DNA from: Macrothele yani | Lineage: Eukaryota; Arthropoda; Arachnida; Araneae; Macrothelidae | Length of the DNA stretch: 64,000 nt | Assembly: GCA_039090855.1 (NCBI GenBank) | Contig: CM077013.1 | Location: 142,683,240-142,747,239, forward strand | Direction of reading: 5' to 3' | Part shown: positions 1 through 11,619 of the stretch, piece after piece | How the letters are laid out: each line of letters begins with the position of its first letter | Numbering within the stretch: the first letter of the stretch is position 1 | The notes under the pieces: generated by a model | The model's input: the letters and a program-made list of their open reading frames with translations, nothing else | Told to the model about the DNA's origin: nothing | The model's database searches: none | Made by a program: the position numbers and the translations under genes

Positions 1-3000
1 ATTTGTAGGGAGCTGTAAACTGATCCTGCATCTGATAAGGGAAAGTGGTCATGACACTAAGACCCCCACAAGAAGGGGATAGGAAATAACCGTGCGATTT
101 TCAGCGCCACCTATGAGCAGAAGCTTTACGTCAGACATGCCTTTATATCCACCTTAAGACCTGGGGTCAGACACTCCCTTCCTAAAATCCTCTACATATT
201 ATCATTTGATCATGATCCTTCCTACTTCAGAAACCGAAATTTTGTTTCAGAAAACAAATGATGTTATGATGAAAGTGGGTTTGATTGTAAATTAACGTTA
301 TTATTCGAAAATGCGGCTATCAGCAGCGATGCTGACTCCCCCTCCCTCCTACGAAGCTTAGAAGAGGCACAGCACCTCCAAAAATCGAAAATTTAGGTTA
401 CGCTAGTATTCTAAAGAAAAAAATCTACATTTGAGATGCAATTCTTAGTAGAACACCCACTCTCCGCCTTCAAATGGAGCAGCAGAAAACCCCACAAATT
501 ACGCAAGTGAGTTTATTTGGTAACATTACTGATCGAAAGTACAGTTAACAACATCAAAAATGGCTTTTGGTCTCTCTCACTCCGCAAAGCCCCGCAGAGG
601 TACATTACCTTCAAAAATAGAATTTATGTCACTCTAGTTAGTACACTATGAAACATTTTTCTACGTACATGAGCAATTTTCCGGCGAAAGTCAATGTATC
701 ACATTTCAGTGTCTAACACCTTCCACCAATCAGGAATTTATCCACACACCACTAACACACGCTCAACACACCCCAAAATTTCCTCAACACGCTCATAAGT
801 AAAACCTCAACACCTCTCCATTTGGACGTATGTAACATACACATACAGAAGTATATATATTTATATACTTTTTCATTTTTGTGTTATTCCTCCTTATTGT
901 CATATAGCACAGCTGTCAACAGAAGTTAGCATTTAAATGAATTTCTCAGATTTAACTTAAAGTATCTTCTACCATATTGCAATATTTTTTTTCTTAATTT
1001 GAAGTCTATGTATGAAGAAGTCATGTATCTTTTTTGCTTTTTCTCGTTCAATTCATATGTTTAAAGTCAGTCATTGCAACCATAAAACATTTGCGTTTAT
1101 TTCTTCATTTTAGTGTGATACCTATTTACAGGTATACTTCTGAATCATGTCAGAATACATAAGATTTGTGAAAATATCAATATCTACTGTTTCAGCAACC
1201 CATGGTAGTACATCTTTGCTCTAGCCTTGCTTTCGGAAGCATTTAGACATGAGAGATACAAAAATAAAAACCGCACAAAAATAAATTAACCTGTGCGTAG
1301 ATTTTGGAAAAAGGTTTTCCAGTTATAACCGTTCTTTACTAAAAACAATTCAGCCGTTCTCCATTTTTTTATCCTGGGTTTAAAGTCTAATTATTTCACT
1401 ATGCGAATTTTCAGCCTTCAAAAAATTTAAAATTTCTTTTCATCCAACACCTCCTCTCCAAATCTTTTTGCCCCCCTCCCTAAAGGAAATTCTTGCCACC
1501 AACGCATCAATCAAACTAAATCTAGCAGTAGAACCCACCCTGTGAAACCAAATTTTAGTACCAGAGTAAAAATCAGTGAAGTTGGTCAGTTTGGAAACTA
1601 ATATTAGTAATCGAAAATGCAGTTATCAACAAACGGCAATTCCTTAACAGCAATGATTATCCTTTAACACAGTTGGTATACGCTCCGTTGGCTGGTCTGG
1701 CGGAAATTAACTCATAAAGCAAGAATTATTTGGGTAACAATAACGATCTTATGTGTATGAATTTACCGGGTATCAGTCTCCCGCGCACCAGTTTGCCAGG
1801 TAACTATCTCTCTGGTACGAGTTTTCTGAAAAGTTTGCTTTACGAAAATGTCGTGATTGCTTCAATTTATGAAATAATTTACGAATTTGAAGATAAAAAA
1901 GTATACATTAAAATAACTAGAAGTAGTGAAGCTGATGCTAAAGCCAGAATTTCAGACATTAAAATTGAACAGATAACAGTAGGAGATAAAACTGCGTGTG
2001 TACCAGTATCCTGTGTACTACAGTACTAGTTTGTCCGTGACCAGTTTTCTGGGTACACTACTAATCTCCCGTTTGTTAATCATCCTGGATAACTTCCCAA
2101 GCTTGAAGCACGGGTCAAATGGAAAAACCCTTGTGATACATCATGCATGGCTATAAACATTTTTCCCGCTTCAAGACTCAAATTATAAGTGGACGAAACT
2201 TTGAAACATCTGAGTAAGCGTGTTAGTTTGATATTAAAATTTTAATATTGACTTAGTCTACTTATTTTGCGTGGTTACTTAAAACAAGTACACTTTAAAA
2301 TACACATACAATCATACATATTTTAAAACTTACTTGTTCTTTACTCTCAAGATTGTAGAAGCCATTAATTTTTTCTTTGATAAACGTACTTTTCAAGCAA
2401 AGACTTTTAAATGGATTGAGGAAAATTTCGGTTTCAGCTGTTAGCTCTCTCTCTCATCTGACTAGAATATTTCGGTGCATCCAGGCGCCACATCTCTACC
2501 TCGTCAAATTGAGATCGACAGGCAATAAAAGTTAAAATCCATGGCCTACCCATTCCAATGTCCTTCAGATCAGGGGCGGCAAAGTGAATGGGGGAAGGGG
2601 ATCTTTGAACAAAGGCTAAGACTAAGAGAGGTCGAGAAAGCGATAGTAATAACTTTGCTTTCCCTTCACTTATTTGTAACGTAATAGGGTGCTGCAAAAA
2701 AGAAAGGGGCGAGGGCCAAGGAACTGTTACGTGAAACGAATCTCTTCTTACGAGATCCTTTTGTGGGCTATTTACTGGGGCTGGCATTTCTTGAAACTTT
2801 TTTCCCTCAACTGGATACAGATTTCTTGATGGTTCAAGTTCAGTTCATGGAAAACGATACTAATTTTATCAAAAGGGACTTTAAATGACAAAATATAAAA
2901 GGAATTCTAAATCTTTATGAGAATGTGAATCACACGAACATAATTTGAAAGATAAAAAAAGGAGGGGACAAATGTGATGGTTTGCCCCCGCAGGTAAATC

Positions 3001-3562
3001 AGTGCGGGGGCAGCTGCCCCTCTGACCCCGCGGTTCCGACGCCACTGCGGTAAAGTAATTTCGTGCACGATATCATTAGGAATATCTGCAGTTTCTCAGA
3101 TGAATACAAGTCGAAATCTATCTTAATATTAAAATTGAGGACAGCTTCAATACATAGCTAGTTGAATACCATACTCCGTATCGGCCAATAAATGGCAGCA
3201 CATCAACCTAGTACGTATCACGATTAGTGCTGTTGTGAAAGTGTGTATATAAGGATACTAAAATGTACCCTTTTAAAGGTCTTTTCTATTACCCTTAAAA
3301 TGACCTTTAACAATGAAAAGTATGTCTCTACACCGAAATATTTATTCTGACGATCAAGTTTTTTCCTCATGAATGTGACGAGGTCTAGCTAGAAAAAAAA
3401 AATTAAATGAGTGATTTTGTATTAGCAAAGAACTGCCTAATGACACGAAGTAAGACCTCAAAACAGGGTTCTGTTGAAAAAAGGCAGTTCCGTTGGAACA
3501 AACTATCCAAAATGTTGTTTGCCATATAGTGTGTCTGATAACATAGTAAGTGATCTGTCATA
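1..3562. other. AT-rich stretch without a recognised gene
   Basis: I see no convincing gene here. A 99-codon open frame at 1730-2029 (+) and a 117-codon frame at 2434-2787 (-) have no recognisable domain and no splice or neighbour support. A weak repeat is visible: a motif like CGAAAATGCNGTTATCAAC recurs near 309, 534 and 1613. Around 2985-3050 the GC-rich phrase ending in GTTCCGACGCCACTG resembles the terminal GTGGCG motif seen at several other transposon ends in this window. Confidence 0.5.
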
Positions 3563-3564
3563 TA

Positions 3565-4963
3565 CACTACTGGCCACCCAAAATGCAACACCAAGAAGGA
3601 CACGAGATAGCAAAGCCAAATTTACTGGACACATAACAACAGATACAAAGATGAAACGATTGAGCGTAGAGGCCCGTGTGCCTTGCGGAACACGCAGACA
3701 TCAATAGTTCGTGTCCTATTGATTCAGACATCAATAGTCCCCATGGCTTGCAGTAACGGCCGCTACACGCCGCGACATCGAACGAAAGCGGCTTTGGATG
3801 TGGGATTGGAATATGTCGGTCCAGGCTGCTTCCACACGTTGCCACAGTTCATCAGGCGTAGCCGCGGGTGGTGCTTGCCGATCAGCGACCAGACGATTAC
3901 GATGGGCGACATATCGGAAAAAAGGCGGGCCACGGCAGCAGTGACACCTGGTGGGCTGTGAGGAATTGTTGCAGGATGCGTGCCACGTGTGGGCGCGCAT
4001 TATCATGTTAAAACGTGGCCATTGGCAGGTCCTGCAGGTAATGGAGTGATACAGGCTCCAAAACGTCGGAGATATAGAGGTGGATGTTGAGTGTACCGGA
4101 GATGAGTACCAGAGTGGTGCGGGTGTCATATCCAATTGCACCCCAAACCATAACACCAGGCGACGAACCGATGCATAATGCAGGCGTCATGCAGTCTCTC
4201 GCCGCGGTGCCGCTACACGCGGATCCGTCCATCGTGGTGTTGAAGGCAGAAGCGGGATTCGTCGGAGAAGACAATGTCGTGCAATTCCGTAGTCCATGTG
4301 CGGCATTCAACTGCCCGCTGCCGCCGCACTCGCCGTTGGTGTAACGGCAATGGTAATCGGAGCAATGAGCGCCCTGCGACAAGTCCCCGCTCCTGCAGAC
4401 GACATCGAACCGTAAGTGCTGACACAGGTTGTTGCGCAACACACCCTAATTTCTGCGCTAACGTTCGGGATGTGACGGTGCGAGCCGTCAATGCCCGCCG
4501 CACAACATGCTGGTCCTCTCGTTGGGTGGTGTGCTGCGGCAATCGCTCACGTCGGTCCGTTCGTCCCTCCTGCACCCACCGAATCCATACTTGCCTCTCT
4601 GTGGCTGGATGTCGTCCCACACGGGCGCCGATGTCTCGGTACGATAAGCCGCTGTCGCGACAAGCCACTATTCGTCCTCTGTTGAACTCCGAAACGTGCT
4701 GGAATGACTGCCGTATTCTGCGACGAGGCATCAGGAAGCTTCTCACGCACAGGGCTGGCATCACAACACACTTCCACTACTTACACCCCGCCTTCTGTGC
4801 ATCCTTCTTATAGTGCTTCTCGGTGGCGTGCCTGGCGCACATGATTTGCATATGCTCTGCAATGCTAATCGTTTGCATGTCCTCCCGCGGGCGACGCATG
4901 TTGCGAATTTCCGGCTAATCGGATGCTTTCTTCTTGATGTTGCATTTTAGGTGGCCAGCAGTG
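3565..4963 (-). mobile_element. Tc1/mariner element, family A, copy 1 (dead)
   Basis: The element has terminal inverted repeats starting CACTACTGGCCACCC on the left and, read inward from the right end, CACTGCTGGCCACCT. It is flanked by the TA target duplication of Tc1 elements (3563-3564 and 4964-4965). The same termini bound the copy at 13395-14670, the left end of the copy at 24994 and the right end of the fragment at 12217-12498, so at least four copies of this family lie in the window. The length of about 1.4 kb is normal for an autonomous Tc1 element. Confidence 0.9.
3731..4764 (-). pseudogene. Tc1-family transposase pseudogene (family A)
   Basis: On the minus strand the reading starts near 4731 (MPRRRIRQSFQHVSEF), with a helix-turn-helix DNA-binding part (GLSYRDIGARVGRHPAT) and the first catalytic aspartate in DIVFSDESRFCLQHHDG. 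It then shifts frame into SSPGVMVWGAIGYDTR, and shifts again into a part ending DELWQRVEAAWTD and RSMSRRVAAV. The order matches a Tc1 (DDE) transposase, which cuts and pastes the element in the nucleus. At least two frameshifts prevent a full-length product. GC content is much higher than in the flanks, as expected for an inserted sequence. Family assignment is firm; loss of function is seen directly. Confidence 0.88.
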
Positions 4964-5107
4964 TATATATTTTTTTAATATTTAGGAAATTCCTCATAAT
5001 TTTGTCCCTTTAAACTTCATCAAAAATGCCTTCAATTCCACATTTCAACCCCTCTTCTCCCCGAAAAAAAAAAAAAAAACGTTAAACAACTCATGGATTC
5101 TCCATAC

Positions 5108-5980
5108 ATAAGGTGACCAGATATCGGAACACTGATATAAGGACAAAAGGGCGTGGCGTCCCCAAATCGGCAGTTCATTTGGAGACACATACGTACTCAA
5201 AATAAATATGCAAATCTTTTTGTCCCAAAACTGCATTGCTTCAATAAGTGTGATATTACATATGAAAATTTGTGTCTTAAGAGGATATATATCTTGTAGA
5301 ATGTTGGTAATTTGTATTGACAAAGTAGAATTATGATGGTGAGAACATATTAGCAAAAGTGAAATGCTTTACCTTGTACATGTGCCGAATTAAAATCAAG
5401 CTGCACACCAAACTCATTGCATGGCGAATTTTTCATTTTGCCAAAGTTTTTCCGAGAAACTTAGATCAAGTACAGTCGAAATTTGACCGCAGCAGTAGTT
5501 CAGTGCATCAGTATCCTAGTACTGGCCAGCACTGACCATTTGCACGAGTGGGTACGTCCGTACGGGTTCGAGTCCCGACTGATACACGGATGCTGTGTTT
5601 GTCTTACAGCACTTGCTCCTTCCCTCCCTCTCTCTCTCTCTCTTCCCTAGAACGAATGTCTTCAAATTAGAGACAGGTGACTGCTTATAGTCCTTAGAGT
5701 TGCTCTCGGTGGTCGTTAAATTCGGAAAGAAGAAAAAAAGAAGTCAAAATTTGTTTTCACAAGAAGCAAGTCGGAAAATTAGTGCAACGAAAACTCCTTT
5801 TAAGAACATTTTTCATTAGAAATCTAACGAGCTAATGAGGAAGGGTAAATTCGAGAACATTTGAGGATAAACATCAAAATTTTAGGACAATTTGCGTCCC
5901 CAAAGGCATCAGACGTTTTTGGGGACAATAAACAAAATTCGAGGACTGTCCTCAAGAATTGGGGACTTCTGATCAACTTA
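5108..5980. mobile_element. Non-autonomous hAT-like element
   Basis: The left end reads ATAAGGTGACCAGAT. The right end, read inward, starts GATAAGTTGATCAGA, an imperfect terminal inverted repeat. Both subterminal parts contain GTCCCCAA-type blocks. The bases just outside are TCCATAC (5101-5107) and TCCGTAC (5981-5987), which fits an aged target duplication of hAT size (8 bp with one or two changes). No transposase is present. A SINE copy lies inside at 5510-5740. Superfamily assignment is an inference from TIR form and duplication length. Confidence 0.5.
5510..5740 (+). repeat. tRNA-derived SINE, diverged copy
   Basis: This is an old copy of the SINE family that recurs nine times in the window. 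It contains a B-box-like GGGTTCGAGTCCCG, then GGATGCTGTGTTTGTCTTACAG, a CT-rich run, a decayed CCCTAAATTAGGG core (TCAAATTAGAGACAG) and the tail GCTCTCGGTGGTCGTTAAA. Its head is more diverged than in the other copies. It sits inside the element at 5108-5980. Confidence 0.75.
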
Positions 5981-6117
5981 TCCGTACAAAACATATCAAT
6001 ACTAATCCTGAGCTAAAAGAGGAGTGAGCGCTGACGTGCTGACATTTCTCGGCTTTGTGAGAACTACATATAGAGTGAAGGTACTTCGGAAGGTAAGTCA
6101 GAAGTCCATGAAGTCAT

Positions 6118-6270
6118 GTTGGTCGCCCCGGCGGCTTCTGATCGTTCGTCCGCAAGAGGTCCGGGTTCGAATCCCGGTGAGGCATGGATGTTGTGTTTTT
6201 CTTGCGGTACTGGCTCTCTTCCTTCCCTGGAACCAGTGACCCTAAATTAGGGACGGGCAATTGCTTATAT
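6118..6270 (+). repeat. tRNA-derived SINE, head-deleted copy
   Basis: The sequence contains GGTTCGAATCCCGGTGAGGC (B box), GGATGTTGTGTTTTTCTTGCGG, CTTCCCTGGAACCAGTGACC and CTAAATTAGGGACGGGCAA, all matching the family. The A-box part GGCGCAGTGGTCTAAGCG seen in other copies is missing between GCCCCGGC and GGCTTCTGATC, so about 25 bp of the head was lost. The 3' part after GGGCAATTGCTTATAT is also lost. Confidence 0.85.
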
Positions 6271-6539
6271 ATAAAAACTCAAATGCTCCCCTACCAATAA
6301 AGTACACTCTCTATTTACCTCCTGTCGCATTCCGACTGTGCGGGTAAAACAACTGAAGGTAACCATTGCCGCAAAGAAAACATCCGAACATTAAAATGGC
6401 GAGTGCTTCAAAGCCTACATGTCTCCGTCACATGACTGTTCTCATAGGCCCCGCCTACTTCCAATCTCCAAAGTAGCTCTGAACCAATCGCGTAGCGTAA
6501 ATGGCTTTAATTGCAATTCCGTACATTCACTTGTGAAAT

Positions 6540-7690
6540 ACGCGTCCCGGCGACTCTTCTTATCTAGGCTCATCTGTTAGTCTGTTGACTCCTCCGGTTC
6601 CTTCTGCCCAGTCTTCCACAGCGACGACTTTGGTGCAAGACGTGAGTACTCCGATCCTTGCTGCTGATTCATTCCCTCCTCTCCGACTTCACTTGATCCC
6701 GATTCATCTGCTGTTTTGACCACTGCACGGGAAGTCTCTGATTCATAGTTTCCTCTCCTACTCCCACTGAAGTACACTCTCGTGCAGAAGTCTTGGTCAA
6801 TACTGCTGCATCTGTTCTCTCGACTACCGTACAGGAAACATCTGTTCTCTTGTATACCACACAGGACGTCTCTGAGCCGGTGCTTTCTACTACAGTATTA
6901 CTCCTATTGAAGTTCACCCCAGTACCGAAGACTTGACTCTCACTGATCCCCGTGCTCGTAGTGATAATCGAGGTGCTTTCAAGGCTCCAACTGGCACAGC
7001 TAAGCGTGGTCGCCGGAGGGTTTATCGCTCTCGGTCTTCGTCATGCACTCGTTCTCCTCCCGCGTCCCCGAGAGGGTGCGGAATTACTGATGACCCAGCT
7101 GAACTCTACTTTATACGCGCAGTTTCAACAGTTTTGCCAAAACACTAACTTCCTCAGTCGGCCTTTATCTCATCGGCAATTCGTTCGCCTCTTCTCATCA
7201 TCCCGTGATGAGTCGTTCAACTTTGTATCCTACCTTTCCCAGTGCACTTTTCCTGCAGATCATGTTGTCCGCCAGTTGACGCATCTTATGTGTGAGGTCA
7301 CCTTATATAGAGATGCATCGTGCTGCTGCTCCTTGTTAGGAGAGAGTTTCTCGCATGGCCATTCAAGTTTGCAATGCTGCAAAGTCTCTTCGAGCCTCTA
7401 CTCAAGACTGATATGTCTGATCATGATTCCTTGCCTGGCCGTACCGATATGTATCAACGGATTGTTCCCGGGCTAGGTTTTTACGTATGTACATTTATCG
7501 TATATTCCTGATTTATTTTCATCCTGTAACATGTCCATAAGGTGTTTCATCAATCAATTTGTTAATCTGATGTTAACTTTTCGTCATTACTATTTGTTCT
7601 GGGTGGCTAAGCCCCCATGGTTTGTATATAATCATTTATGTATTGCTATATATTTTTAGTTATTTATAGCTGTACTGTCCAGCGTTATAC
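6540..7690 (+). pseudogene. Unidentified retroelement-like coding remnant
   Basis: Plus-strand frames through this GC-richer block read a Ser/Thr/Pro-rich part (FPPL, STTVQETS), then an Arg/Ser-rich basic part (KRGRRRVYRSRSSSCTRSPP) and a more globular part (MTQLNSTLYAQFQQFCQNTN, FNFVSYLSQCTFPADHVVRQ). Several stops and shifts interrupt it. A low-complexity N-terminus followed by a basic nucleic-acid-binding stretch would suit an ORF1/gag-like protein, but I do not recognise the family. Downstream, a tandem 3' unit and an AATAAA signal near 9215 (after the inserted Tc1 element) support an RNA-copied element. No reverse transcriptase is visible. Confidence 0.35.
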
Positions 7691-7716
7691 TGGGTAGCTA
7701 ACCCCCTTTGTTAATA
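7602..7716 (+). repeat. Tandem 3' unit, first copy and start of second copy
   Basis: The first unit runs from GGGTGGCTAAGCCCCCATGG to TGTACTGTCCAGCGTTATACT, about 90 bp. A second unit begins GGGTAGCTAACCCCCTTTG and is interrupted at TTAATA by the Tc1 element at 7717. It resumes at about 9146 (CCCTTCATGTATTGCCATAT) and ends at GTAATGTTCAGCGTTCC, followed by an AATAAA signal. Both halves align with the first unit, so the Tc1 element landed in the second of two tandem copies. Confidence 0.7.
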
Positions 7717-9143
7717 CACTGGCGGAAAGTGAAAAAAGAACACCAAGAAGGAATTGGCGGACGATCATGAAATTTACATATGTTAATCGGGTCGAGTTTA
7801 CGTAGGTGTGATGTTAATTTCGGGACCAACTGGTGAGCGCTTATGCCACAGCACGGCATAATATGCAAATTATCGTTAGTGGTATTTAAGGAGTACGGCG
7901 AAGTGAATGCAATCAATCGTCGGCGTACGGACACGTGCGAAGACCCTGAAGAAGCTGCAATGCCTGGACATGGAAGACGTGTACGATTTCAGCAGTTATC
8001 GGACTTTGAGCGAGGTCGTCTAGTCGGACTCCGCGAGGCCGGGTGGTCGTATCATCGTATTGCGGAGCGAATTGGACAGGAAGTATCGGTGGTGGTACGA
8101 TAGTGCAGTAGATGGTCTGAGGAAGATTATCACACGAAAAGACGTGGAACCGGGAGTCACAGACGGACTGATGAGCGGACCGATCGACGCATAAGAAGAG
8201 TGGCGTTGTCAAGCAGAACATCCAATGCGACGCAAATCCGAGCTGCTGTTGCACCTGAGGTGACTGTGCGAACAATCCGCAACCGTCTACTGGATGCAGG
8301 ACAACGTGCACATGTGCTTCTGGCATGTGCACCTCTGACTCCAGCCCACCGTCAGGAACGGCTGCAGTGGTGTTGCCAACGTCTGCACTGGAGAACGCAA
8401 TGGCGATCTGTCGTGTTCAGCGATGAAAGGAGATTCTGCTTGGGAGCCTCCGGTGGCCGTATGCATGTTCGCAGACGCACAGGGGAGCGTCTCCACCCTT
8501 CATGCATCCGCCAGCGACACACAGGGCCTACACCTGGTCTCCTGGTGTGGGGAGCAATCAGCTATCGCTCCCGTACACAACTAGTGTTTGTAACGGGTAC
8601 GTTAAACAGCACCTCCTACATCAACATCATTCAGCCCGTTGTTGTGCCATTTGTATGGTCGGTTCATCGTGGTGTATTCCAGCAAGATAACGCACGCCCA
8701 CACACGGCACGTGCAACGCAGCATGCACTTCAGGGTGTGAGACAACTTCCATGGCCTGCACGTTCACCGGATTTGTCCCCCATTGAGCACGCGTGGGATT
8801 TTATGGGACAACGACTTATCCGATCTCCACGGCCAGCCACGACCATCCCCGATTTACGCGTCCTGGTTCAGGATGCTTGGAACTCAATACCCCAAACTTA
8901 CATCCAACATCTGTACGACAGACTCCATGCCAGAATTGCACAGTGTGACGCAGTTCATGGCGCTTCAACCTCGTACTAACCATGTTACATGGAAATGTTA
9001 TTTTTCAGTTTACCAGCAAATACAGCTGTATTTTGCCATAATGTTTTGATCACGTTATCCTTTGTATTCCGTTATATGCTGTATAAATTTCGTTGGTATC
9101 AGACGTCTCCTTCTTGGTGTTCTTTTTTCACTTTCCGCCAGTG
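7717..9143 (+). mobile_element. Tc1/mariner element, family B, nearly intact
   Basis: By eye the termini form a perfect inverted repeat of about 36 bp: the left end begins CACTGGCGGAAAGTG and continues to AACACCAAGAAGGA, and the right end is its reverse complement. TA flanks both ends (7715-7716 and 9144-9145). The length is 1427 bp. The perfect repeats and a transposase frame with one stop show this is the youngest Tc1-type insertion in the first half of the window. Confidence 0.95.
7960..8979 (+). pseudogene. Tc1-like transposase, one premature stop
   Basis: The frame starts at ATG 7960 (MPGHGRRVRFQQLSDFERG) and runs to TAA 8977-8979, 339 sense positions, which is normal for a Tc1 transposase. 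A helix-turn-helix part (GWSYHRIAERIG) is followed by an in-frame TAG at 8101-8103; the rest stays open in the same frame. The catalytic triad is present: D in SVVFSDERRFCLG, D in GVFQQDNARPHTA and E in SPDLSPIEHAWDF. By my count 32 residues lie between the second D and the E, against the usual 34 of Tc1 (DD34E). The stop fits a single TGG-to-TAG change, an inference from Trp being usual at such sites. If translated from 8200 onward only the catalytic part would be made. Confidence 0.9.
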
Positions 9144-9225
9144 TATATACCCTTCATGTATTGCCATATTTTTTTTTCTTTATTATTTATTGCTGTAATG
9201 TTCAGCGTTCCAAGAATAAAGATAT

Positions 9226-9490
9226 TGAACTATCTTGCACTTAAAACACCTCTATTATTTCAAGGGAAAGATTAGAAAAGAAGGTGAGAAGCCTAGATTG
9301 AAACTGCAAGTCACGATAAATGAGACAAGGTTCTAGTAAAAGCTGAATCCCTCAACTTAATATTTAGAGATAAAGTAAGTGCAAAAGGTTACTGGCTAAC
9401 TATCCTGCACCCTAAGTATTAAAATACCTTTATTATTTTCAGAGAAAGATTAGAAAAGAAGGTGAGAAGCCCAAATTGAAACTGCAAGTC
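9226..9490. repeat. Direct repeat, two units about 170 bp apart
   Basis: Two copies of a block of about 85-95 bp are seen. The first runs from AACTATCTTGCACTT to TTGAAACTGCAAGTC (9226-9311). The second runs from AACTATCCTGCACCC to TTGAAACTGCAAGTC (9397-9487). Both include GAAAGATTAGAAAAGAAGG. The second has a small insertion. No coding potential is apparent. The following stretch to 10125 shows no gene. Confidence 0.75.
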
Positions 9491-10125
9491 CCGGCAACTT
9501 TGCTGTGACTAGCACTTAAATCCGGATGAAAACATGAATATCATTCCCCTTTTTTTCTCACGATTTTTTTCTTGGGGACAACTTGGTCATCGCACTTCTC
9601 TTTTCTATTTTCAGATTGGGGATACCTGTATAGTGAGACCGCAAAGGTGTGGGATACCTCTTGCTAAATGGCAATCCTCATATTTTGGCTTGGCTTAGCT
9701 TCGTTTCCAGTTAGCACGTCTTAGAGCATTTACGCACTTGCCCAAAGTATCACAATTATTATGAGGAAACCTACGAAATGAAAGTGTCTGCTGGCCAGTT
9801 GTTTGTTTATTGGTACATCCGTACGCTACACAAGATATAACCGTTTTAAACAAATCTGTTTAGCTCATTAAATTTGGCTATATTATTTTCTGAAATACTT
9901 TACAATATATACACACTATTTAGAAAAACACAAAAATAAATCTTACTGGTTATACATTAAAAAAAATGGATGTAATTGATATAAACACATGAACGCCTAT
10001 AGTAAAGAACGAGATGTGACAGATTCTTTCCGTACAACGCTGAACTTTAAATGTCGCCCTGCTAACTTACGGTTTTCCAGTCTATGTATCTTAAAGGTCT
10101 TTGATGGTCAGCTAAATTTCCCATT

Positions 10126-10965
10126 TTGATTGACAGAATGGCACTGAACAGTATGCCATTTTGTTGTGCTAACAGAGGAAAAATTCTAATAGAAACTCGG
10201 AAAAGTCGTCTTTCGGAGCATATGCTTATGCACACAGGTGAAAAGCCTTACCACCGTGATGAATGTTCTAAGCAATTTACTCGAAAAAGTGATCTTTCGA
10301 AGCATTTACTCATTCAGAAGGGGGAAAAGCCTCAGCAATGTGATTTATGCTCCAAACGATTTGCTCGAAAAAGTGATCTTTCGAGGCATTAACTCATTTA
10401 GACGGGTGAAAAGTTTCACAAATGCGATGTATGCTCTGAACGATTTATTCGAAAAAGTGAGCATTCGAAGCATTTTATCATTCATACAGGGGGAAAACCT
10501 CACCAATGTGATGTATGCTCCAAATAATTTGCTCGAAAGAATGATCTTTAGAAGCATTTACACATTCAGACAGGGGAAAACCTCATCAAGGTGATATATG
10601 CTCCAAACCATTTGCTCGAAAAAGTGACTTTCGACTTTTTTATTGAAAGTTTAACGACCACCGTGAGCAACTCAATGGGCTATAAGCAGTCGCCCGTCCC
10701 TAATTTAGGGTCACTGGTTCCAGGGAAGGGAAAGCATTTACTTATTTTCGAAAAAGTGTTCTTTCAAAGCATTTACTCATTCATGGGGGGGGGGGGGGGG
10801 GGCGCTCCCCAATGTGATGTATGCTCCAAACAATTTTCTTGGAAAAGTCTTCTTTCACAGCCCATCCTCCTCCCCACAGCTGAAAAGCCTCATCAATGTG
10901 ATGTGTGCTCTAAGCAATTTGCTCAGAAAAGTAATCCTTTAAGGCATATGCTTGTTCACAGGTAA
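10126..10965 (+). pseudogene. C2H2 zinc-finger gene fragment, broken
   Basis: Repeated zinc-finger units with HTGEKP-type linkers are visible: SEHMLMHTGEKPYHRDECSK, KHLLIQKGEKPQQCDLCSKR, HQCDVCSKQFAQKSNPLRHM. They are mostly in frame 1, with stops at 10390-10392 and nearby (AACTCATTTAG), lost Cys or His residues, a SINE fragment at 10638-10735 and a 20-base G run around 10786-10805. Intact proteins of this type bind DNA in the nucleus. This copy cannot encode a continuous protein. It could be the finger exon of a recently dead host gene or a pseudogene copy; no upstream exons are recognised. Confidence 0.8.
10638..10735 (-). repeat. SINE fragment inside the zinc-finger array
   Basis: The tail half of the SINE is present in reverse orientation: TTTTTATTGAAAGTTTAACG, CCACCGTGAGCAACTCAATG, CTATAAGCAGTCGCCCGTCC, CTAATTTAGGGTCACTGG. 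The tRNA-like head is absent. Zinc-finger coding resumes after it, so it interrupts a former exon. Confidence 0.85.
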
Positions 10966-11619
10966 AAAGGCAAAATTAAATATATCTAATATCATATTAC
11001 ACCTAATATATAGTAATATTGGGGTATTAGAGCTTAACATTAATTTGCGTACACTATCATATTCTCTTCATTTTAACAGAGCATATCTCTGTAAAACGTC
11101 ACTAAACTTAGATTAAAACTCGTCACTAAACTTAGATTACACTAATATGCAAGGTTTTGTTGTTTAGAAATGAATAGGTGTATCTGAATGGATTTCTTGC
11201 GCAGATTCCGAAAATGACCTTCAAAATTCCGTATCACGTCAAGTTTTTTCACAAATGACAGAAATGTGAAATTTAAAAAAAGTGTTATTTTTTGATGACA
11301 TTGTTATATGGCAACGTTTGTAACGTGAGAAAATGTTATCTGGAGGGGCGGATGATTGTTTAAGGAATAGATAAACATAAATATATAGCTGATAATGGAA
11401 ATGCAACTGTTTTACCTGTATGGCGTCACGATTTGCGCCATTCACAAAGGCGGAACATGAGAGAATGTTATTTTGGCACGGCAGTATGACTCCTACCTCA
11501 CGCCACTGCTCCCTTCTTTCTATTGGTCACATGTGGCGCCATTCGGGGCAGATCGTGTTACACTAGTCAGTGCAAAGAAAGGACTGGTCCCGTTCGGTTG
11601 TTTCTTTGTGGCGTGTGAA

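Noticed and set aside
1730..2029. 99-codon plus-strand open frame
   Set aside because: Starts in unremarkable sequence, has no domain, and the repeated SLPG-type phrases look like chance in a weakly repetitive stretch.
2434..2787. 117-codon minus-strand open frame
   Set aside because: No recognisable motif, no splice or neighbour support; length is within chance for this many frames.
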